Positions 45,036 through 55,105 are shown, numbered from the stretch's first letter. The stretch: 64,000 bases of DNA from Leeia speluncae (GCF_020564625.1 NZ_JAJBZT010000005.1:248001-312000), one strand, 5' to 3'. A program made the numbers and translations. Notes: generated by a model not told the origin, from the letters alone.

Positions 45036-47003
45036 ATGAATCGCCCGACACTCAAAAACAACAATCAAGATGGGGTCCAGTTTCAGATCCGTGTCATCTT
45101 GTTAGTGCTATTAATCCTATTAGGGTTTGGCACGTTAACCTATCGATTCTATGTGCTTCAAATTAGTCGCCATGACTTCTATCACACTCAAGCCGAAAGT
45201 AACCGGATTGGCATTGCACCAGTCACACCAAATAGGGGCTTAATTGTCGATAGAAACGGTATCGTTCTAGCGCACAACTATACCGCGTACACCCTTGAGC
45301 TACGCCCAGATAAAATCGCTGATCTCGAAGAAACGATTACCGAAATTAGCCAAATCCTCCCGATTAGCCCAAAAGAAAAACGCCAGTTTTACAAGTTAAA
45401 GTCGGAGAGCAAGAATTTTGAGACACTACCGCTGAAAATTCGCCTAACCGATGAAGAGATCGCCAAAATCGCAGCTCAAAACTATCGCTTTCCCGGGGTG
45501 GAAATTAAGGCACGCCTTTTTAGAGAGTATCCATATAAAGAACTCACCTCACATGTAATTGGCTATATTGGTCGCATCAACCAAGCAGAGGAAGACAAGC
45601 TAGCCGCCGAAGACAAACTAGCTAATTATCGGGGAACAACCCATATTGGCAAGAATGGCCTAGAGCAATTTTATGAAGATGACTTACATGGCACCACTGG
45701 CGTTGAAGAGGTAGAAACCGATTCATCCGGTCGCGCGATTCGTGTTCTACGTAGAACGGCACCTGTCTCAGGTAAGACACTGCATTTATCGTTAGATATT
45801 AATTTACAGCAGTATGCTGATGAGTTGTTTGGTGACAGAAGAGGTGCATTAGTAGCCATTGATCCAAGTACTGGCGGCGTACTCGCATTTATTAGCAAAC
45901 CCGGCTACGACCCGAACTTATTTATCGATGGCATCGACTCACAATCTTGGCAGGAATTAAATAGCAACCCATTCCGTCCCCTAAACAACAGAGCGCTTCG
46001 CGGGGTTTATCCACCGGGGTCCACGTTTAAACCATTCATGGCTCTTGCAGCGCTTGAGTATGGCCACCGTCGTCCAAGCGATGCAATTGCCGACCCAGGG
46101 TTCTTCTCCTTACCCGGTAGTAGCCACCGATTTAGAGATGACAAAGTGGGTGGTCATGGCTTAGTCGACATGTACAAATCTATTGCGGCTTCTTGTGATA
46201 CCTATTATTACCGCCTCGCGTTTGATATGGGAATTGATGAGATTGATCGATTTATGCCTATGTTTGGCTTTGGTCGTCAAACGGGGATCGATCTGCCAGG
46301 GGAAGCTATCGGCGTCTTACCTTCTCCCGAATGGAAGAAAAAGCGATTTCCAGCACCCCGCTATAGCGCAGCCCAAAGTAAATGGTACTTAGGTGATGTG
46401 ATTAGTATTGGTATTGGACAGGGTTACAACGCCTATACCCCGTTACAGTTAGCCAATGCAACCGCGATCCTAGCAAACGGTGGCGTCGCCTTTAAACCTC
46501 ACTTGGTCAATAAAGTAGAAGATGTGAAGTCTCATCAGCTTACACAGATCAACCCGATCCCATATGCTCGATATAACTTTAAACCAGAAAATATTGCAGT
46601 GATTAAACATGCAATGCAAGGCGTAATGGGACCTGGCGGTACAGGCTATGCCGTCAGTGGCGGACTGCAATACACCATGGCAGGTAAAACAGGCACTGCG
46701 CAGGTTGTCGGTATTAAACAAGGGGCAAAATACAATGCCGCGACCACCAAAGAAATGCATCGAGATCATTCATGGTTTATCGCATTTGCGCCTGTGGAAC
46801 AGCCAAAAATTGCACTAGCCGTGTTGGTTGAAAATGGCGGATTTGGTGCGACTGCCGCCGCGCCTATCGCAAGAAAAATAACTGATTTTTATTTGTTAGG
46901 CAAACGCGCGACCCCAGTAGTTGAGACCGTGGCAAGCAAAGGTGGCAAGAAACCAGCCCCAGAAACCACTGCGAGTGAAGGTGAGGAGTTCGCTCATGAT
47001 TAA
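45036..47003 (+). CDS. mrdA: Penicillin-binding protein 2 (elongasome transpeptidase)
   Basis: A 655-aa bitopic transpeptidase that cross-links lateral wall peptidoglycan with RodA. There is one N-terminal transmembrane helix (ILLVLLILLGFGTLTYRFYVL). The pedestal domain follows, and the catalytic motifs are the SxxK of YPPGSTFKPF, the SxN-type SCD in AASCDTYYY, and KTGT in AGKTGTAQV. The C-terminal ~20 residues are a charged tail. It overlaps rodA by 8 bases. Confidence 0.97.
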   Translation: MNRPTLKNNNQDGVQFQIRVILLVLLILLGFGTLTYRFYVLQISRHDFYHTQAESNRIGIAPVTPNRGLIVDRNGIVLAHNYTAYTLELRPDKIADLEETITEISQILPISPKEKRQFYKLKSESKNFETLPLKIRLTDEEIAKIAAQNYRFPGVEIKARLFREYPYKELTSHVIGYIGRINQAEEDKLAAEDKLANYRGTTHIGKNGLEQFYEDDLHGTTGVEEVETDSSGRAIRVLRRTAPVSGKTLHLSLDINLQQYADELFGDRRGALVAIDPSTGGVLAFISKPGYDPNLFIDGIDSQSWQELNSNPFRPLNNRALRGVYPPGSTFKPFMALAALEYGHRRPSDAIADPGFFSLPGSSHRFRDDKVGGHGLVDMYKSIAASCDTYYYRLAFDMGIDEIDRFMPMFGFGRQTGIDLPGEAIGVLPSPEWKKKRFPAPRYSAAQSKWYLGDVISIGIGQGYNAYTPLQLANATAILANGGVAFKPHLVNKVEDVKSHQLTQINPIPYARYNFKPENIAVIKHAMQGVMGPGGTGYAVSGGLQYTMAGKTGTAQVVGIKQGAKYNAATTKEMHRDHSWFIAFAPVEQPKIALAVLVENGGFGATAAAPIARKITDFYLLGKRATPVVETVASKGGKKPAPETTASEGEEFAHD

Positions 47004-48114
47004 GTCGCTCATTCAGCGGTTAGTGAAACCACTCGACCCTTGGTTAGTCCTGATGCTGCTTGCCTTATTACTAGTAGGGCAAGTGACGCTTTTCTCTGCA
47101 GGAGACAAGAGTTTTGCAAGAGTAGAAGCGCAGATGCTGAATTTTTCTGTGGCATTTGCTTGCATGTGGGTAGTCGCCAGCCTTCCGCCACAACGCCTAA
47201 TGAATTTAGCCCCTCCGTTGTATATCTTAGGCGTCTTACTATTGCTTGGTGTCTTTTTGTTTGGTGATGTCAGTAAAGGGGCACGACGCTGGTTGAATCT
47301 TGGTGTAACCAGAATTCAGCCTTCGGAGATGATGAAAATTGCACTACCGATGATGTTAGCGTGGTATATGCAAAAGCATGAGTCCATGCTTCGCGCTCGG
47401 GACTTCTTGGTTGCCGCCTTATTACTTGGGTTGCCTGTTGCTTTTGTCTTAAAACAGCCCGATTTAGGTACATCCATTCTAATTGCTGGCTCGGGTTTTT
47501 TTGTCTTATACCTTGCTGGATTATCTTGGAAATTAATCTTACCCATGCTGATCGTCGGTATTGTATCGATTTGGTTTGTTACGGATGTCGGTAGGTGCAC
47601 CCAAGTTTTTCATGATTACCAATGCCAACGTGTACAAACATTAATCGACCCAACCACTGACCCACTCGGAAAAGGTTACCACACCATTCAAGGAACCATT
47701 GCGATTGGCTCCGGAGGGCTAACAGGCAAAGGTTGGTTACAAGGCACGCAAACGCACCTAGATTACATCCCGGAAAAAACAACCGACTTTGTTTTTGCCG
47801 TTTACTCTGAAGAGTTCGGGCTCGTTGGTAATGTGATTTTATTACTCATCTACTTCAGCATCTTGCTTCGAGGCCTAACCATTACCTTGCATGCCAGCTC
47901 TCTATTTGGCAAATTGTTGGCAGGTGCCATTACGATGACCTTTTTTACTTATGCATTTGTCAATATGGGCATGGTTTCAGGCATACTACCTGTCGTTGGT
48001 GTGCCATTGCCATTAATGAGTTATGGCGGCACATCGTTAGTGACCTTGTGCATTGGTTTTGGTTTGCTGATGAGTATTCACCGACACCGTGCATTAATTC
48101 GATTTGGAAACTAA
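46996..48114 (+). CDS. rodA: SEDS peptidoglycan polymerase RodA
   Basis: A 372-aa inner-membrane glycosyltransferase with about ten transmembrane helices. The ATG at 46996 gives the typical start (DPWLVLMLLALLLVGQVTLFSA) and has GAGGAG 8 bases upstream. SEDS landmarks are GARRWLNLGVTRIQPSEMMKIALPMMLAWY, LKQPDLGTSI and the late GIGLTG-like GSGGLTGKGWLQGTQTHLDYIPEKTTDFVF..EEFG segment, ending GVPLPLMSYGGTS. It polymerises lipid II together with PBP2. Confidence 0.97.
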   Translation: MIKSLIQRLVKPLDPWLVLMLLALLLVGQVTLFSAGDKSFARVEAQMLNFSVAFACMWVVASLPPQRLMNLAPPLYILGVLLLLGVFLFGDVSKGARRWLNLGVTRIQPSEMMKIALPMMLAWYMQKHESMLRARDFLVAALLLGLPVAFVLKQPDLGTSILIAGSGFFVLYLAGLSWKLILPMLIVGIVSIWFVTDVGRCTQVFHDYQCQRVQTLIDPTTDPLGKGYHTIQGTIAIGSGGLTGKGWLQGTQTHLDYIPEKTTDFVFAVYSEEFGLVGNVILLLIYFSILLRGLTITLHASSLFGKLLAGAITMTFFTYAFVNMGMVSGILPVVGVPLPLMSYGGTSLVTLCIGFGLLMSIHRHRALIRFGN

Positions 48115-48115
48115 T

Positions 48116-49111
48116 ATGCGAGCAGGCATCAGTACGCGACTCTTACAGATAGTGATTCTTGCGATCTCTCTCTTTTATTTGGCAGGTTGTACATCAACCA
48201 AAGAGCCGACGACCAACCCTAGCACAAAGACGGCCGAAAACAAGCCAAAGTCTGGCTATATTCCGGGCAGCAAGTCTAGTCGGGACCCTAAGCTCCCTCC
48301 TCCATCGAAAGAGGGTGGCTACTACATGGATGACGGGCCGCCAGACAATATTCCACAAGGCTTAGAAAATACGCCGGATGCCCAGCCGAAAGATGAACCA
48401 CTCAATCGCTTCGCCAATAAACCTTACAATGTATTGGGCGACACTTGGGTGCCAGATACATCCAATAAGCCTTACGTTGCAGAAGGCTTGGCCTCTTGGT
48501 ATGGCAAGAAGTTTCACGGAAAAAAAACCAGTAGCGGGGAGCCTTACGACGTTTATGGAATGTCTGCAGCTCATCGCACCTTACCCATTCCAAGCTATGC
48601 AAAAATCACTAACTTAGCTAATGGCAAAACGGTAATTGTCAGAGTGAACGATAGAGGCCCCTTTCACAGCGAGCGCGTCATTGACCTCTCCTATGCAGCG
48701 GCATTCAAGTTGGGATACTCATCGAAAGGTAGTACAAAGGTAAGAGTAGAGCGTGTATTTCCAAACGATCGCTCAATTTCGCCAACCGCCACCCAATTAG
48801 CAAAGCAAGATGACACAGGCAATCTTCCTGCTCAGCAAGTGGACCAGAAAACGTCACAACAACAAGCCGCCGTGCTAACGGGTATTTACCTTCAGCTAGG
48901 CTCTTTTAGCCAACGAAATAATGCGGAGGCGATGGTCAGTCGATTGTCTAGCAATTTAAGCGTGCCAACAGGGAAACAGCTTCAAGTGCTGTACCACAAA
49001 AATCTACATAAAGTGGTGTTAGGACAATTTACTTCGGAACAAGAGGCAAGAGCAAGTGCTTCAGACCTGAAATCTCAATCAGGGATTAATAGCTTATTAC
49101 TTCGTCCGTAA
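48116..49111 (+). CDS. rlpA: Septal-ring lytic transglycosylase RlpA
   Basis: A 331-aa lipoprotein. The signal ends in LFYLAGC (lipobox LAGC). A Pro/Lys-rich linker is followed by the double-psi beta-barrel domain (VAEGLASWYGKKFHGKKTSSGEPYDVYGMSAAHRTLP with catalytic residues in this region, then VRVNDRGPFHSERVIDLSYAAA, ~120-210) and a C-terminal SPOR domain (~250-331). The start at 48116 is preferred because GGAAA lies 6 bases upstream; a start at 48104 overlaps rodA. It cleaves denuded glycan strands at the septum. It ends the mre-mrd operon. Confidence 0.93.
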   Translation: MRAGISTRLLQIVILAISLFYLAGCTSTKEPTTNPSTKTAENKPKSGYIPGSKSSRDPKLPPPSKEGGYYMDDGPPDNIPQGLENTPDAQPKDEPLNRFANKPYNVLGDTWVPDTSNKPYVAEGLASWYGKKFHGKKTSSGEPYDVYGMSAAHRTLPIPSYAKITNLANGKTVIVRVNDRGPFHSERVIDLSYAAAFKLGYSSKGSTKVRVERVFPNDRSISPTATQLAKQDDTGNLPAQQVDQKTSQQQAAVLTGIYLQLGSFSQRNNAEAMVSRLSSNLSVPTGKQLQVLYHKNLHKVVLGQFTSEQEARASASDLKSQSGINSLLLRP

Positions 49112-50005
49112 TTACGACAAAGAGGCCAACCAACTGGCAATGCCTCCGAAACTAGCGCATCCCAGACAAAGCAGCCAATATGTCTGGGATGGCCACCAAG
49201 GCCTTGGCAGAATCAAAGACCAACCGCCCAATAATAAAATGGGCAGTATCCGCCAAGGCAAAGGCAGTACCATCATTTCTGTAATCAACCACACCAACAC
49301 AAAATAGATAAGAACGGGCACAACGAGTGAGACCCATGGCCATGAAGCGATCGGCCGATACTTCTTTAATGATGGCAATCCTTCTAGGGTCATCCAGTAA
49401 CTAGGATCTGTCTCAATTCCCCTCATACAGGCCGTCACCGAAGCGGGTGGCAACAATTGTTTAAGTCCATCTTCTAATGAGGTGGCATTTTCCCACAACG
49501 CCTCAGGGCCTTCCGTGACCAAGCTAAGCTGCCCCTCCACGTGGCGTTGATAATTTCGATGCAATTGGCGTCCGCGATGAAATGTATACATCACCAATAC
49601 CAGCATCAAGGCAATACTTACCAAGCCCATCCGTGCTCCATCCGTTAAGTGGCTAAAGGCAATAAAAACACCTAGTAACACACCAATCAAACAAGGCATC
49701 TCAAGAGAATGAAATGAGGATCGCCAATCGGTTTCTTCATCCTGCACAAATGGGGCTAACTCAGGCACCCTGCTGGAAAAATGACGAAATAAAATGGGAT
49801 GTCCAAGCCATGGAACAAGGCGCATAAGCATTCGCTCATACTTAGTTGGAACATAAACAGAGGCAGAAACGTTATATTTCTTTGCAATGAATAGCATCAC
49901 CCATTGCCGTGGCGTGCCATCAAACCAATCTGCCAGCCAAATAGCCCACCAGTAGACTCGAGAAGAATGAGATGACGGGGATGATTTCATAGAGTGAAGA
50001 CGCAT
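49112..50005 (-). CDS. Membrane protein of unknown function
   Basis: A 297-aa protein with two central hydrophobic segments (~105-140) and about four more in the last 75 residues (WPWVSLVVPVLIYFVLVWLI...WWPSQTYWLLCLGCASFGGIASWL). The N-terminal 95 residues and the central region between helix groups (YQRHVEGQLSLVTEGPEALWENATSLEDGLKQLLPP) are soluble. I do not recognise a family. It converges on rlpA with no spacing between stops, and lies downstream of ntrBC on the same strand across 109 bases with a hairpin, so it may have its own promoter. Confidence 0.6.
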   Translation of the reverse strand: MRLHSMKSSPSSHSSRVYWWAIWLADWFDGTPRQWVMLFIAKKYNVSASVYVPTKYERMLMRLVPWLGHPILFRHFSSRVPELAPFVQDEETDWRSSFHSLEMPCLIGVLLGVFIAFSHLTDGARMGLVSIALMLVLVMYTFHRGRQLHRNYQRHVEGQLSLVTEGPEALWENATSLEDGLKQLLPPASVTACMRGIETDPSYWMTLEGLPSLKKYRPIASWPWVSLVVPVLIYFVLVWLITEMMVLPLPWRILPILLLGGWSLILPRPWWPSQTYWLLCLGCASFGGIASWLASLS

Positions 50006-50065
50006 TCGTAAAACTTAGAGAAGATTCACTTAACGCCCAACTTATTGAATTGCGATGAACCGATA

Positions 50066-50103
50066 AGTAGATGGGCAACCTGCATTTTACATGCCCATCT
50101 ACT
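50066..50103 (-). other. Perfect 12-bp hairpin after ntrC
   Basis: AGTAGATGGGCA and TGCCCATCTACT pair perfectly, with a 14-base loop, just past the ntrC stop. No T-run follows on the ntrC strand, so it is a 3'-end stabiliser or part of a Rho-dependent end rather than a clear intrinsic terminator. Confidence 0.55.
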
Positions 50104-50114
50104 AAAGAGCATAG

Positions 50115-51533
50115 TTAGTCAGGGTGGGAATCTTCTTCCAATCCCAACTCTTGCACTTTCCGTGTTAAGGTATTTCTACCTAAGCCCAATAAATTAGCGG
50201 CTTCGATCCGTCTGCCATGCGTAAATTTTAATGCCTCCAGAATTAAAGTAGCTTCAAATTTTCTCGTCAGCGCATCCATAATACCCGAGTCACCATTTTG
50301 AAATGCCTGTTGTGCAACATCGGCGAGTAATTGCGCCCAATCTGCCGAAAGCATTTGTTGGGCGGGCATCTCGACACCACCGGGCAAATGCTTAAATTCA
50401 GGCGGTAGATCCGCAATATCCACACGCTGTCCGGGCGCCATCACTGTTAGCCAGTGGCACAAGTTTTCTAACTGTCGCACATTACCGGGTAATGGATGAT
50501 GCTCTAGCATTTGCAAAGCGGCATCAGTGATCTGCTTTGGCTCGACACCTAAGTCGGATGCGCTTTTCAGCAAGAAATGACGCGTCAGCAATGGAATATC
50601 TTGTGAGCGTTCACGAAGTGCAGGTAAGCGCAATCGAATAACGTTTAGACGATGGAATAAATCTTCACGAAACGCTCCATCTTTCACTCGCTGCTCTAAG
50701 TCTTGATGTGTGGCGGCAATGACCCTCACATTCGCTTTTACTGGTTGATGCCCACCAACTCGATAAAAATATCCATCTGATAGCACACGCAAAAGTCGGG
50801 TCTGCAATTCTGCCGGCATGTCCCCAATTTCATCTAGGAACAACGTACCATTTTCAGCTTGCTCAAAACGCCCTTGCCGTTGTGATTGGGCGCCAGTAAA
50901 GGCACCACGTTCATGACCAAATAATTCTGACTCCAGTAAGTCTCTTGGAATCGCAGCAGTGTTAATTGCAATAAAAGGCTTAGAAGAACGTGGACTATGG
51001 CGATGCAGCGCCCTTGCTACCAACTCTTTACCCGAACCCGATTCACCCGTAATTAGCACTGTAGCACTCGAGTTAGACAAGCGACCAATCGCACGAAACA
51101 CGTCCTGCATGGCTGGTGCTTGGCCAAGGATTTCTGCCTGAGTTAAGCTTTCGGCTGGTTCAGCCACCACCGGGTTAGTAGAGAGGGCTCGTTCGATCAG
51201 CGATACCGCCTGATCCACATCAAACGGTTTAGGTAGATATTCAAACGCACCATTTTGGAAGGCGGAAACGGCGCTGTCCAAATCAGAAAACGCGGTCATA
51301 ATGATGACGGGAATATGTGGATAGTGATCCCTTAATTCTCTTAAGAAATCTAGACCACTTTCACCTGGCATCCGAATATCGCTCACCACCACCTGTGGCA
51401 ACACCCCTTTTAGCGCACTTCTTGCACTGGCAATATCAGGGAAGCTTTCAAATTGAATATGTGCACGTGCAAGTGCTTTTTCAAACACCCATCGAATAGA
51501 ACGGTCATCATCAATAACCCAAACTTGTGCCAT
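50115..51533 (-). CDS. ntrC: Nitrogen regulator NtrC (sigma54 enhancer-binding protein)
   Basis: A 472-aa response regulator that activates sigma54 promoters in low nitrogen. The receiver domain (1-120) has Asp52 and Lys102. The AAA+ domain has Walker A GESGSGKE (163-170), the sigma54-contacting GAFTGA loop (210-215) and the Walker B region [11 protein letters not shown]. The Fis-type HTH is [23 protein letters not shown] at the C-terminus. It follows ntrB by 47 bases. Palindromic NtrC sites occur upstream of both ntrB (52838) and glnA (55091, 55121), indicating autoregulation and glnA control. Confidence 0.98.
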   Translation of the reverse strand: MAQVWVIDDDRSIRWVFEKALARAHIQFESFPDIASARSALKGVLPQVVVSDIRMPGESGLDFLRELRDHYPHIPVIIMTAFSDLDSAVSAFQNGAFEYLPKPFDVDQAVSLIERALSTNPVVAEPAESLTQAEILGQAPAMQDVFRAIGRLSNSSATVLITGESGSGKELVARALHRHSPRSSKPFIAINTAAIPRDLLESELFGHERGAFTGAQSQRQGRFEQAENGTLFLDEIGDMPAELQTRLLRVLSDGYFYRVGGHQPVKANVRVIAATHQDLEQRVKDGAFREDLFHRLNVIRLRLPALRERSQDIPLLTRHFLLKSASDLGVEPKQITDAALQMLEHHPLPGNVRQLENLCHWLTVMAPGQRVDIADLPPEFKHLPGGVEMPAQQMLSADWAQLLADVAQQAFQNGDSGIMDALTRKFEATLILEALKFTHGRRIEAANLLGLGRNTLTRKVQELGLEEDSHPD

Positions 51534-51580
51534 AAAATTTTCCTAACTTATCCAGCAACTATACGGATCTATTCGCGCAC

Positions 51581-52672
51581 TTAATGGCCAACAGAAATTG
51601 GTAATAACATAATGAATTCGGTGTACCCAGGGCGGCTAACAAAATCTAGCGAACCACCGTGCTGGTGAACAATACTCTGGGCAAGAGAGAGCCCAAGCCC
51701 AGTACCGTCTGCCCGACCTGTTACCAACGGATAAAACACGCTTGGTTGGAGTGATTCAGGGATACCAGGTCCATTATCAATAATCGACACTTGCACAGCT
51801 AATGCATGACGCTTGCGATAAAGCGTTACTTGCCTAGCAATTCGCGTACGGAAAACAATTTCACCAGAACCGCCTAATGCTTGAACGGCATTACGGACGA
51901 TATTCAATACCACTTGAATTAACTGGCCCCTATCGCCATGTAAATCCGGCAAACTCGCGTCGTAATCACACAGGAAACTGACATTTCGTTGTGTCTCTGC
52001 CGAGACCAGTTGTCTTACGCGCTCTAATACCTCATGAATGTTGAGCACCACCATTTGTGGGCGAGGATTGGGTGTGAGCAAGCGATCAAGGAGCGCCTGA
52101 AGCCGGTCTGCTTCAGCACGAATCACCTGTGTATATTCTTGCAAGGAAGGATCGGTTAACTCATGCTCTAGGAGTTGCGCAGCCCCACGAATGCCACCTA
52201 GTGGGTTTTTGATTTCATGCGCTAGATTACGCATTTGCTCGCGGTTTGCATCTTTTTGACGAGCGATTTGTTCCTCTTGTATCGCGCGCCATTGGGGATC
52301 AATCGGGGTTAGCTCTAAGAGGACATCTGCACGATGCACCAAGCGCGCATCTAGCGGAATCGTCTGTATATTTAAGTGTACTTCTTTCGCCGCATGCAGA
52401 AGCGTCAGTTTCATGTCGTATTCACGACAGGCAGCTTGTTGACGTCTGGTTTGTCTAGCTGCTTGTAACAACTCCTCCACGCCCTCACCAAAAAAGTGCG
52501 CGAGTGGTCGCTCAAAGATATAGCGAGCACCAACCTCTAACATTTGCTCAACCGCTGGATTGGTATACACCACTTTATCATCTGGGCTTAGCGCCAAAAT
52601 AGGATGCTCTAACCATTCCAGCCCTGCAAATGCGGCTACATCAGGAATATGTTCATTCAGGGTAGAAGACAC
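51581..52672 (-). CDS. ntrB: Nitrogen sensor kinase NtrB
   Basis: A 363-aa cytosolic histidine kinase/phosphatase for NtrC, controlled by PII. It starts with GTG preceded by AGAGAG. The PAS domain is at ~20-125, the phospho-accepting His152 is in NLAHEIKNPLGGIRGAAQLL, and the ATPase domain has NIVRNAVQAL, DNGPGIP and GTGLGLSLAQ. It has a sigma54 promoter ~95 bases upstream and a perfect NtrC box beyond that. Together with ntrC it forms an operon separate from glnA. Confidence 0.97.
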   Translation of the reverse strand: MSSTLNEHIPDVAAFAGLEWLEHPILALSPDDKVVYTNPAVEQMLEVGARYIFERPLAHFFGEGVEELLQAARQTRRQQAACREYDMKLTLLHAAKEVHLNIQTIPLDARLVHRADVLLELTPIDPQWRAIQEEQIARQKDANREQMRNLAHEIKNPLGGIRGAAQLLEHELTDPSLQEYTQVIRAEADRLQALLDRLLTPNPRPQMVVLNIHEVLERVRQLVSAETQRNVSFLCDYDASLPDLHGDRGQLIQVVLNIVRNAVQALGGSGEIVFRTRIARQVTLYRKRHALAVQVSIIDNGPGIPESLQPSVFYPLVTGRADGTGLGLSLAQSIVHQHGGSLDFVSRPGYTEFIMLLPISVGH

Positions 52673-52752
52673 GATTTCTCTCTTATGCTCGGTTCAGTTA
52701 CACACCGAGGGGTATGTGTGTGATACAGAAACTAGCTACTCCCATACTCTTA

Positions 52753-52768
52753 GCAAAAAGTAAGCCAG
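52753..52768 (-). promoter_or_regulatory. Sigma54 promoter of ntrBC
   Basis: CTGGCTTACTTTTTGC on the minus strand has GG-N10-GC spacing, a perfect TTGC -12 box and TGGC at -24. The predicted start is about 70 bases before the ntrB GTG. A NtrC box lies about 80 bases upstream. Confidence 0.8.
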
Positions 52769-52837
52769 CGTAAAGTGCCGAAATTCAGCCTGTTCACGAA
52801 GATTCAGCACCATTACGGATATCAAACAGCATAGCAC

Positions 52838-52854
52838 TGCACCACTTTGGTGCA
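52838..52854. promoter_or_regulatory. Perfect NtrC-binding palindrome upstream of ntrBC
   Basis: TGCACCACTTTGGTGCA is a perfect inverted repeat and matches the NtrC consensus TGCACC-N5-GGTGCA at every defined position. Its centre is about 80 bases upstream of the sigma54 -24 box, a normal enhancer distance. Confidence 0.85.
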
Positions 52855-52888
52855 ATAAAAAATGCCGGTAAAAACCGGCATTTTTTTG
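52853..52888 (-). terminator. Terminator after the DUF4124 gene
   Basis: AATGCCGGT and ACCGGCATT pair around AAAA, flanked by A7/T7 runs, so it can stop transcription in the minus direction 20 bases after the gene. It touches the NtrC box, which lies immediately downstream. Confidence 0.88.
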
Positions 52889-52907
52889 GGGCATTGATCA
52901 GCGAAGC

Positions 52908-53372
52908 TTAGAATTCTTTCACGCCCGCCAATTCCTTACGTAACGCTTCAATGTTTTTGGAATGCAACGTCACCGAGTTTTGTAGTTTGGCTAATTTATC
53001 TGCAGGCTGCTTTTGTGCCGTCGCATCAGAAAGCGCCTTCCTAGACTCTTCAAACAATTTTACTTCATCGTTTAATTCATCTTGTAGCACTTGTGCACGG
53101 GTATTGTCTCTACGCTTTTGAGTCTCCGTATCGACACGGGGAAAACTAGTCGGCGTAGCGGTTGCAGTAGAACTAGCCTCTCTCTTAGGCTTTGCAGCCC
53201 CTCCACTAGAAAAGCCATTTGGCGCTACCGCATCATCAAAGTTTAGGCGCTGAGCACCTTTCACCGGAGAATTGGTGTAAGTCACATTACCATTGGCATC
53301 GACCACTTTGTAGATTGTATCAGCCATGACTGCCGGGCTAAGCAGCAGGCCGACGAGTAGTAGTTTTTTCAT
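52908..53372 (-). CDS. DUF4124-domain exported protein
   Basis: A 154-aa exported protein. The signal peptide is MKKLLLVGLLLSPAVMA; the mature N-terminus DTIYKVVDANGNVTYTNSPVKGAQRLNF is the DUF4124 signature. The rest is a charged coiled-coil-prone helix (KRRDNTRAQVLQDELNDEVKLFEESRKAL). Genes of this family very often sit between glnA and ntrB in beta- and gammaproteobacteria, as here, but their function is not known. It is bounded by terminators on both sides, so it has its own promoter. Confidence 0.88.
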   Translation of the reverse strand: MKKLLLVGLLLSPAVMADTIYKVVDANGNVTYTNSPVKGAQRLNFDDAVAPNGFSSGGAAKPKREASSTATATPTSFPRVDTETQKRRDNTRAQVLQDELNDEVKLFEESRKALSDATAQKQPADKLAKLQNSVTLHSKNIEALRKELAGVKEF

Positions 53373-53459
53373 GTCTGCACCATCACATTCAATTTCTGGG
53401 ACTTTCCAGTTTATGCCAATAGCAAACCGATCGCAAGCGTATCGAACAACCTTTACAAA

Positions 53460-53492
53460 TAAAAAACCCCCTGAAAATTCAGGGGGTTTTTA
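53460..53492 (-). terminator. Terminator of glnA
   Basis: AAAAACCCCCTGAA pairs with its near-perfect inverted copy across a 2-4 base loop, followed on the minus strand by TTTTTTATTTG, 25 bases after the glnA stop. Confidence 0.9.
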
Positions 53493-53516
53493 GACCAACA
53501 TGTCTTACAAACCAGA

Positions 53517-54926
53517 TTATAGGCTGTAGTACATTTGGAATTCTACTGGGTGAGTAGTCATACGAGTTTTGTTAACTTCATCCATCTTCAATTCGATGTA
53601 TGCGTCAATAAAGTCGTTGCTGAATACGCCACCACGAGTCAAGAACTCACGGTCTGCATCCAATGCAGCCAATGCTTCTTCTAGGCTTGCACAAACTGTT
53701 GGGATTAGTTTGTCTTCTTCTGGAGGCAAGTCGTACAAGTTCTTGTCTGCTGGATCGCCAGGATGAATCTTGTTCTGGATACCATCTAGACCCGCCATCA
53801 TCAATGCAGCAAAACACATGTATGGGTTTGCCAATGGATCTGGGAAGCGAGTTTCGATACGACGTGCTTTATCAGATGCCACGTGTGGAATACGGATAGA
53901 AGCAGAACGGTTTTTAGCAGAGTAAGCCAATTTTACAGGTGCTTCGTAGTGTGGAACTAGACGCTTGTAAGAGTTGGTACCAGGGTTAGTAATCGCGTTC
54001 AATGCTTTAGCGTGCTTGATGATACCGCCAATGTAGAACAATGCGGTTTCTGACAAGCCTGCATAGCCGTTACCAGCGAACAAGTTTTTGCCGTCTTTCC
54101 AGATAGACTGGTGAACGTGCATACCTGAACCGTTGTCACCAACGATTGGTTTTGGCATAAATGTAGCGGTTTTGCCGTACTGGTGAGCTACGTTGTGAAC
54201 AACGTACTTCAATGTTTGAGTCCAGTCTGCGCGCTCTACCAAGGTAGAGAATTTAGTACCGATTTCACATTGACCAGCGGTAGCCACTTCGTGGTGGAAC
54301 ACTTCAACTGGAATGCCTAGTTCTTCTAGGATCAATACCATTTGCGCACGGATGTCGTGCAAGCTGTCGACTGGAGGAACTGGGAAGTAACCGCCTTTAA
54401 CAGCTGGACGGTGACCAGAGTTACCACCTTCGTATTTCTTAGAAGAAGACCATGCGCCTTCTTCAGATTCGATTTCTACGAAGCAGCCAGACATAGAGAT
54501 GTCGTAACGTACGCCATCAAAAATGAAGAATTCTGGTTCTGGACCGAAGAATGCGGTATCACCAATACCTGATGCTTTTAAGTAAGCTTCAGCGCGTTTA
54601 GCGATAGAACGTGGATCGCGATCGTAACCTTTGCCATCAGCTGGTTCGATAACGTCACATGTCATGAATACGGTTGGTTCGTCAAAGAATGGATCTAGAC
54701 GTGCAGAGTTTGCATCTGGCGCCAAAAGCATGTCAGAAGCTTGAATGCCTTTCCAGCCAGCGATAGAAGAACCATCGAATGCGTGGCCGTGGTCGAACCA
54801 GTCTTCGTCAACAACGTGAGCTGGAACAGTTACGTGCTGCTCTTTGCCGCGTGTATCGGTAAAGCGCAGGTCAACAAATTTAACACCATTTTCTTGGATG
54901 AGTTTTAGTACGTCGGCTACAGCCAT
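53517..54926 (-). CDS. glnA: Glutamine synthetase, type I
   Basis: A 469-aa dodecameric ammonium-assimilating enzyme (glutamate + NH3 + ATP to glutamine). The N-terminal beta-grasp domain contains [18 protein letters not shown] and [10 protein letters not shown]; the catalytic signature [18 protein letters not shown] is at ~265-280. The adenylylation site Tyr398 is in [11 protein letters not shown], so activity should be controlled by GlnE. The gene has AGGAG before its ATG. A sigma54 promoter (55014-55029) and two NtrC boxes (55091 and 55121) lie upstream. It is divergent from a rhodanese gene. Confidence 0.99.
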   Translation of the reverse strand: MAVADVLKLIQENGVKFVDLRFTDTRGKEQHVTVPAHVVDEDWFDHGHAFDGSSIAGWKGIQASDMLLAPDANSARLDPFFDEPTVFMTCDVIEPADGKGYDRDPRSIAKRAEAYLKASGIGDTAFFGPEPEFFIFDGVRYDISMSGCFVEIESEEGAWSSSKKYEGGNSGHRPAVKGGYFPVPPVDSLHDIRAQMVLILEELGIPVEVFHHEVATAGQCEIGTKFSTLVERADWTQTLKYVVHNVAHQYGKTATFMPKPIVGDNGSGMHVHQSIWKDGKNLFAGNGYAGLSETALFYIGGIIKHAKALNAITNPGTNSYKRLVPHYEAPVKLAYSAKNRSASIRIPHVASDKARRIETRFPDPLANPYMCFAALMMAGLDGIQNKIHPGDPADKNLYDLPPEEDKLIPTVCASLEEALAALDADREFLTRGGVFSNDFIDAYIELKMDEVNKTRMTTHPVEFQMYYSL

Positions 54927-55013
54927 TACGTTCTCCTAAAAATTGATAAACTCGTGATGATATCAGCACAGCAAAAAGAAATTAGCACACTTATTTGCTC
55001 GTGCCATATGCAA

Positions 55014-55029
55014 GCACAAAACATGCCAG
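55014..55029 (-). promoter_or_regulatory. Sigma54 promoter of glnA
   Basis: CTGGCATGTTTTGTGC on the minus strand has the required GG-N10-GC spacing. The predicted start is ~75 bases before the glnA ATG. A second close sequence (TGGCACG at 54998-55004 region) lacks the GC at -12 and was not chosen. Confidence 0.8.
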
Positions 55030-55090
55030 CACCAAAATGTCGAAAACTTACCAAAACAGGGCGCGTTAACGCGAAGCTGCAAACCGTCCC

Positions 55091-55105
55091 GCACAGCATT
55101 GGTGC
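55091..55105. promoter_or_regulatory. NtrC-binding site 1 upstream of glnA
   Basis: GCACAGCATTGGTGC matches the NtrC core GCAC-N7-GTGC, with the ATTGGTGC half identical to the classical E. coli glnA site. Centre ~70 bases upstream of the -24 box. Confidence 0.75.

Noticed and set aside
54990-55010. A second sigma54-like box (TGGCACG) in the glnA promoter region
   Set aside because: The GC doublet at -12 is missing at the required spacing.
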